From positions 374,001 to 438,000 of the forward strand of contig JAQFVV010006354.1 in NCBI GenBank assembly GCA_028023455.1: a DNA stretch of 64,000 nucleotides, written 5' to 3'. Below are positions 61,850 through 64,000 of the stretch, piece after piece. Every line of letters starts with the position of its first letter. The first letter of the stretch is position 1. Below the pieces are notes generated by a model. The model made no database searches, was not told where the DNA came from, and saw only the letters and a list, made by a program, of their open reading frames with translations. A program made the translations under genes and the position numbers. This DNA comes from Epiperipatus broadwayi (lineage: Eukaryota > Onychophora > Udeonychophora > Euonychophora > Peripatidae).

Positions 61850-61965
61850 AAACATGTTTATCCATCTAACATGAGCTGGAACTCACAAACTGTACTTGAA
61901 ACCCAGTCCAGCCTGAGATTTAGGTCAGAGACCAGCCTGAATTCAAACCCACTTTAGGCCCCAGA
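61850..61965 (-). repeat. dispersed repeat, copy 2
   Basis: On the minus strand: GTGGGTTTGAATTCAGG, CTGGACTGGGTTTCAAG, GTACAGTTTGTGAG, matching 21060-21190 in order. GC-balanced against A+T-rich flanks. Family unknown; GGGTTTGAA-type motifs are B-box-like, so a tRNA-derived origin is possible. Confidence 0.5.
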
Positions 61966-62379
61966 TCTAACACCTAATGAATAACATAATAGTGATGGCA
62001 CATGAGAATTAATTTTAATTCGGCCCACTAGCAAAAGGGAAGAAGACAATGAGACATTTATTAACTATGACTGAACTAAAATATATATAAGCCTGGCTGT
62101 ACTTTTGGAAGTGAAGAAAAGAGGAATTTGAACTACTCAGACAAGTTGGATAATAAAATTATAGTTTAATATAGTGACAAATTATTAATTTACATATATG
62201 ACTTAATTGTATACATTAGTATGTGTGTGAATGAGCAAGTGGTAGATGTTTACATAGTGTCATTCACACTATTATTTCTCATATGCTCTTTATTAGCTAA
62301 ATAATGTATGATAAATAAGCATACATCTTTGATGGGTCCAATATTAAGATGCCAATCGATTATTAGAAAGAATTCACAT

Positions 62380-62424
62380 AAAATTGCTATTAACGCTTTG
62401 GATTATGGTTCTGAAACATGGTGA
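62380..62424 (+). pseudogene. possible LINE reverse-transcriptase tail relic
   Basis: Frame reads KIAINALDYGSETW then TGA. The A..LYGSETW motif is typical of the C-terminal part of many non-LTR reverse transcriptases and little else. The surrounding frames are too decayed to extend it. Confidence 0.35.
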
Positions 62425-62849
62425 CTAACATTATTTTGGGGAGCATTTTGAGGTTCATTACAGATATAATACAAACTATTTTCACACCATTACAGTCGTG
62501 AAAATAAGTAAAACACATTTGAAAATGACATTTGATTATATGACAAAATATTTAATGAAAATTCTCTTAATTAGTGCTGGTAAGAAGAACGCTCTATTTT
62601 CCCCAAGGCAAATAGATACTCTTAAATACAGAAATAAGTTATGATGGTGGGATTGTATAAGACTGAAAGAAATTTAATTAATAAAACTAAAAGTAGTTGG
62701 CATTTATATAAATTTTAAGCAGAGTGCAATTTTAATATTAGAGCATTAAAACTGGGTCATGAAGCAAAAAAAATAAGAATATAAAGAAGTTTGTGGTGCT
62801 GACAAGTAGCCAAAAAATAACAGGAAAAGTCATGCTTCTGGATGAAAAT

Positions 62850-63035
62850 AAAATGGATAGGCATGCCGTGGACATTGCCAATGCGCAGGCCTTTATACAA
62901 AGAAAGTGGATAGGGATAGCGTGTGCCAGACTTAGGGATCATTGCCAGAAGCCCTTTTTATACGAAGAAAGTGGATAGACATAGCATGTTTCAGACTTAG
63001 GGAATCACCACCAGAGGCTTTTTTATACAAAGAAA
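62850..63035. repeat. three degenerate ~65-bp tandem units
   Basis: AAA(A/G)TGGATAG..ATAGC/ATGCC..GCC..TTTATACAAAG recurs at 62850, 62903 and 62967 and ends near 63033. The two 61-codon frames over it, on opposite strands, reflect the repeat. GC content is higher than the flanks, so this may be an internal array of an unrecognised element. Confidence 0.6.
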
Positions 63036-63039
63036 TGGT

Positions 63040-64000
63040 TCTGGGAAGCATCAACTATCCTCAGAACAAGGCTTGAAAAATAAATCTATGAGTTCGAACT
63101 TGTTGCAACTCCCAGATTAGAAGACTAGAAGCACGTAATATATATAAACACGAAGATAAGTTCAAATGTCAGTAATGCAGTAATGATAAATGTCACTAAT
63201 GACATTGAATAAGTTTACTGCTTTAAAATAAATGACCCTTGTTTGAATGTCATAATTTATATAATTAATTTGCTATGCCATTAGAATATATATATATAAA
63301 TAGAGATTTCCCTAAATAAAATATACGTTAAGATTTTCTCTAGTAAAAGAAACATTAAGATTTACCCCCTTCTCTTTTTTACTATTTAAAATAATTCAAT
63401 CCCACCTTCATGGATTTTATAATAACTGGAATATTTAAGTACTGTATTTGATATTTTAAGAGTAGATAAAAAAAGAGTAGCAGATATATAGAAAACAAAT
63501 AATTGGTCACCTTTTCAGAATTGAATAACATTTATAAAATAAATGAGGTTTCAAAGCATTAATTAGCTTGAGTTCTGGATTCACCCTGGGTAGAAAATCC
63601 AGAGTTAAACAAATAACAAATTGTTATACTAAAAATGAACCTAAAATGTTGATTCGTAAAAAAAAAAAATCTGGTGAATGTATTAATTAATAATGCATTA
63701 TGTTTTAAAAAGGGACGTTAATAACCTTGCTTCATGAAGGTTTACTTAAAAAATGACAGAGATCTTTATAAATTAAGCTCACCAGTTTGCTTGAGGTTGG
63801 CATATTAATAATAAAAGCACATATAAAATCAAGTAATAAATAGAAAGTTAGAGCATATGAGAGAGATTAAATTTATAGAAATAATTTAAGAGCAATTTAA
63901 ATATTACATTAGAAATAAAGTTAAATAATACATTAGGAGAAGTCGTCTTGATAATAGAGATTGAGATTAGTTAGACTAGCTTTACTTGCGGCTTGAAAAT
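63040..64000. other. A+T-rich stretch, nothing recognised
   Basis: No gene or repeat boundary seen to the window end. Confidence 0.5.

Overview
The window is A+T-dominated eukaryotic (most likely invertebrate animal) DNA. It shows no operons, no dense coding and no rRNA. It holds long non-coding stretches, very long trinucleotide and TA microsatellites, a tRNA-derived retroposon, decayed Ty3/gypsy-type LTR retrotransposons, pogo/Tigger-like MITEs and several fold-back elements. A run of exactly 500 N marks a scaffolding gap. The species cannot be named from the sequence. The tract reads as intergenic or large-intron DNA; no complete host gene is visible.

Layout. 1-7 kb: A+T-rich DNA with one palindromic element and a short tandem array. 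7.05-7.66 kb (possibly further): solo LTR of the family also present at 17 kb, carrying a tRNA-Gly(TCC)-like retroposon whose empty site survives in the 17-kb copy. 8-14 kb: small tandem duplications and a 26-bp-arm hairpin. 14.25-14.89 kb: about 650 bp of ATT repeat. 15.0-18.5 kb: decayed gypsy gag and pol end plus 3' LTR (+), abutting an inverted RT/RNase H relic (-). 18.7-20.65 kb: the most CpG-rich part of the window, a candidate promoter/first-exon region. 23.68 and 24.95 kb: two weak candidate exons on the + strand. 32.3-33.5 and 55.95-57.1 kb: two complete TA-flanked MITEs; 36.2 kb has a truncated copy. 37.7 and 44.2-45.0 kb: SINE-like repeats. 38.2 kb: one hAT-like terminus. 40.12-41.88 kb: a 1.76-kb inverted-repeat element with internal hairpin and tandem array. 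43.0-43.6 kb: a fold-back. 57.5-59.4 kb: a second inverted-repeat element with an internal tandem array.

The most informative structure is 45.06-53.67 kb, a three-level nest whose junctions can be read directly. A reverse-oriented MITE was entered by a second, forward copy of the same family at a TA. That copy was then entered by a Ty3/gypsy element with an ATAG target duplication. The gypsy element has lost most of its 5' LTR and the start of gag. Its pol is recognisable throughout (protease, RT, RNase H, integrase) but broken by stops and frameshifts, and its 3' LTR appears to be about 2.7 kb long.

Nothing here looks capable of autonomous function. The window is a record of successive insertions, with a possible host gene remnant around 19-25 kb.
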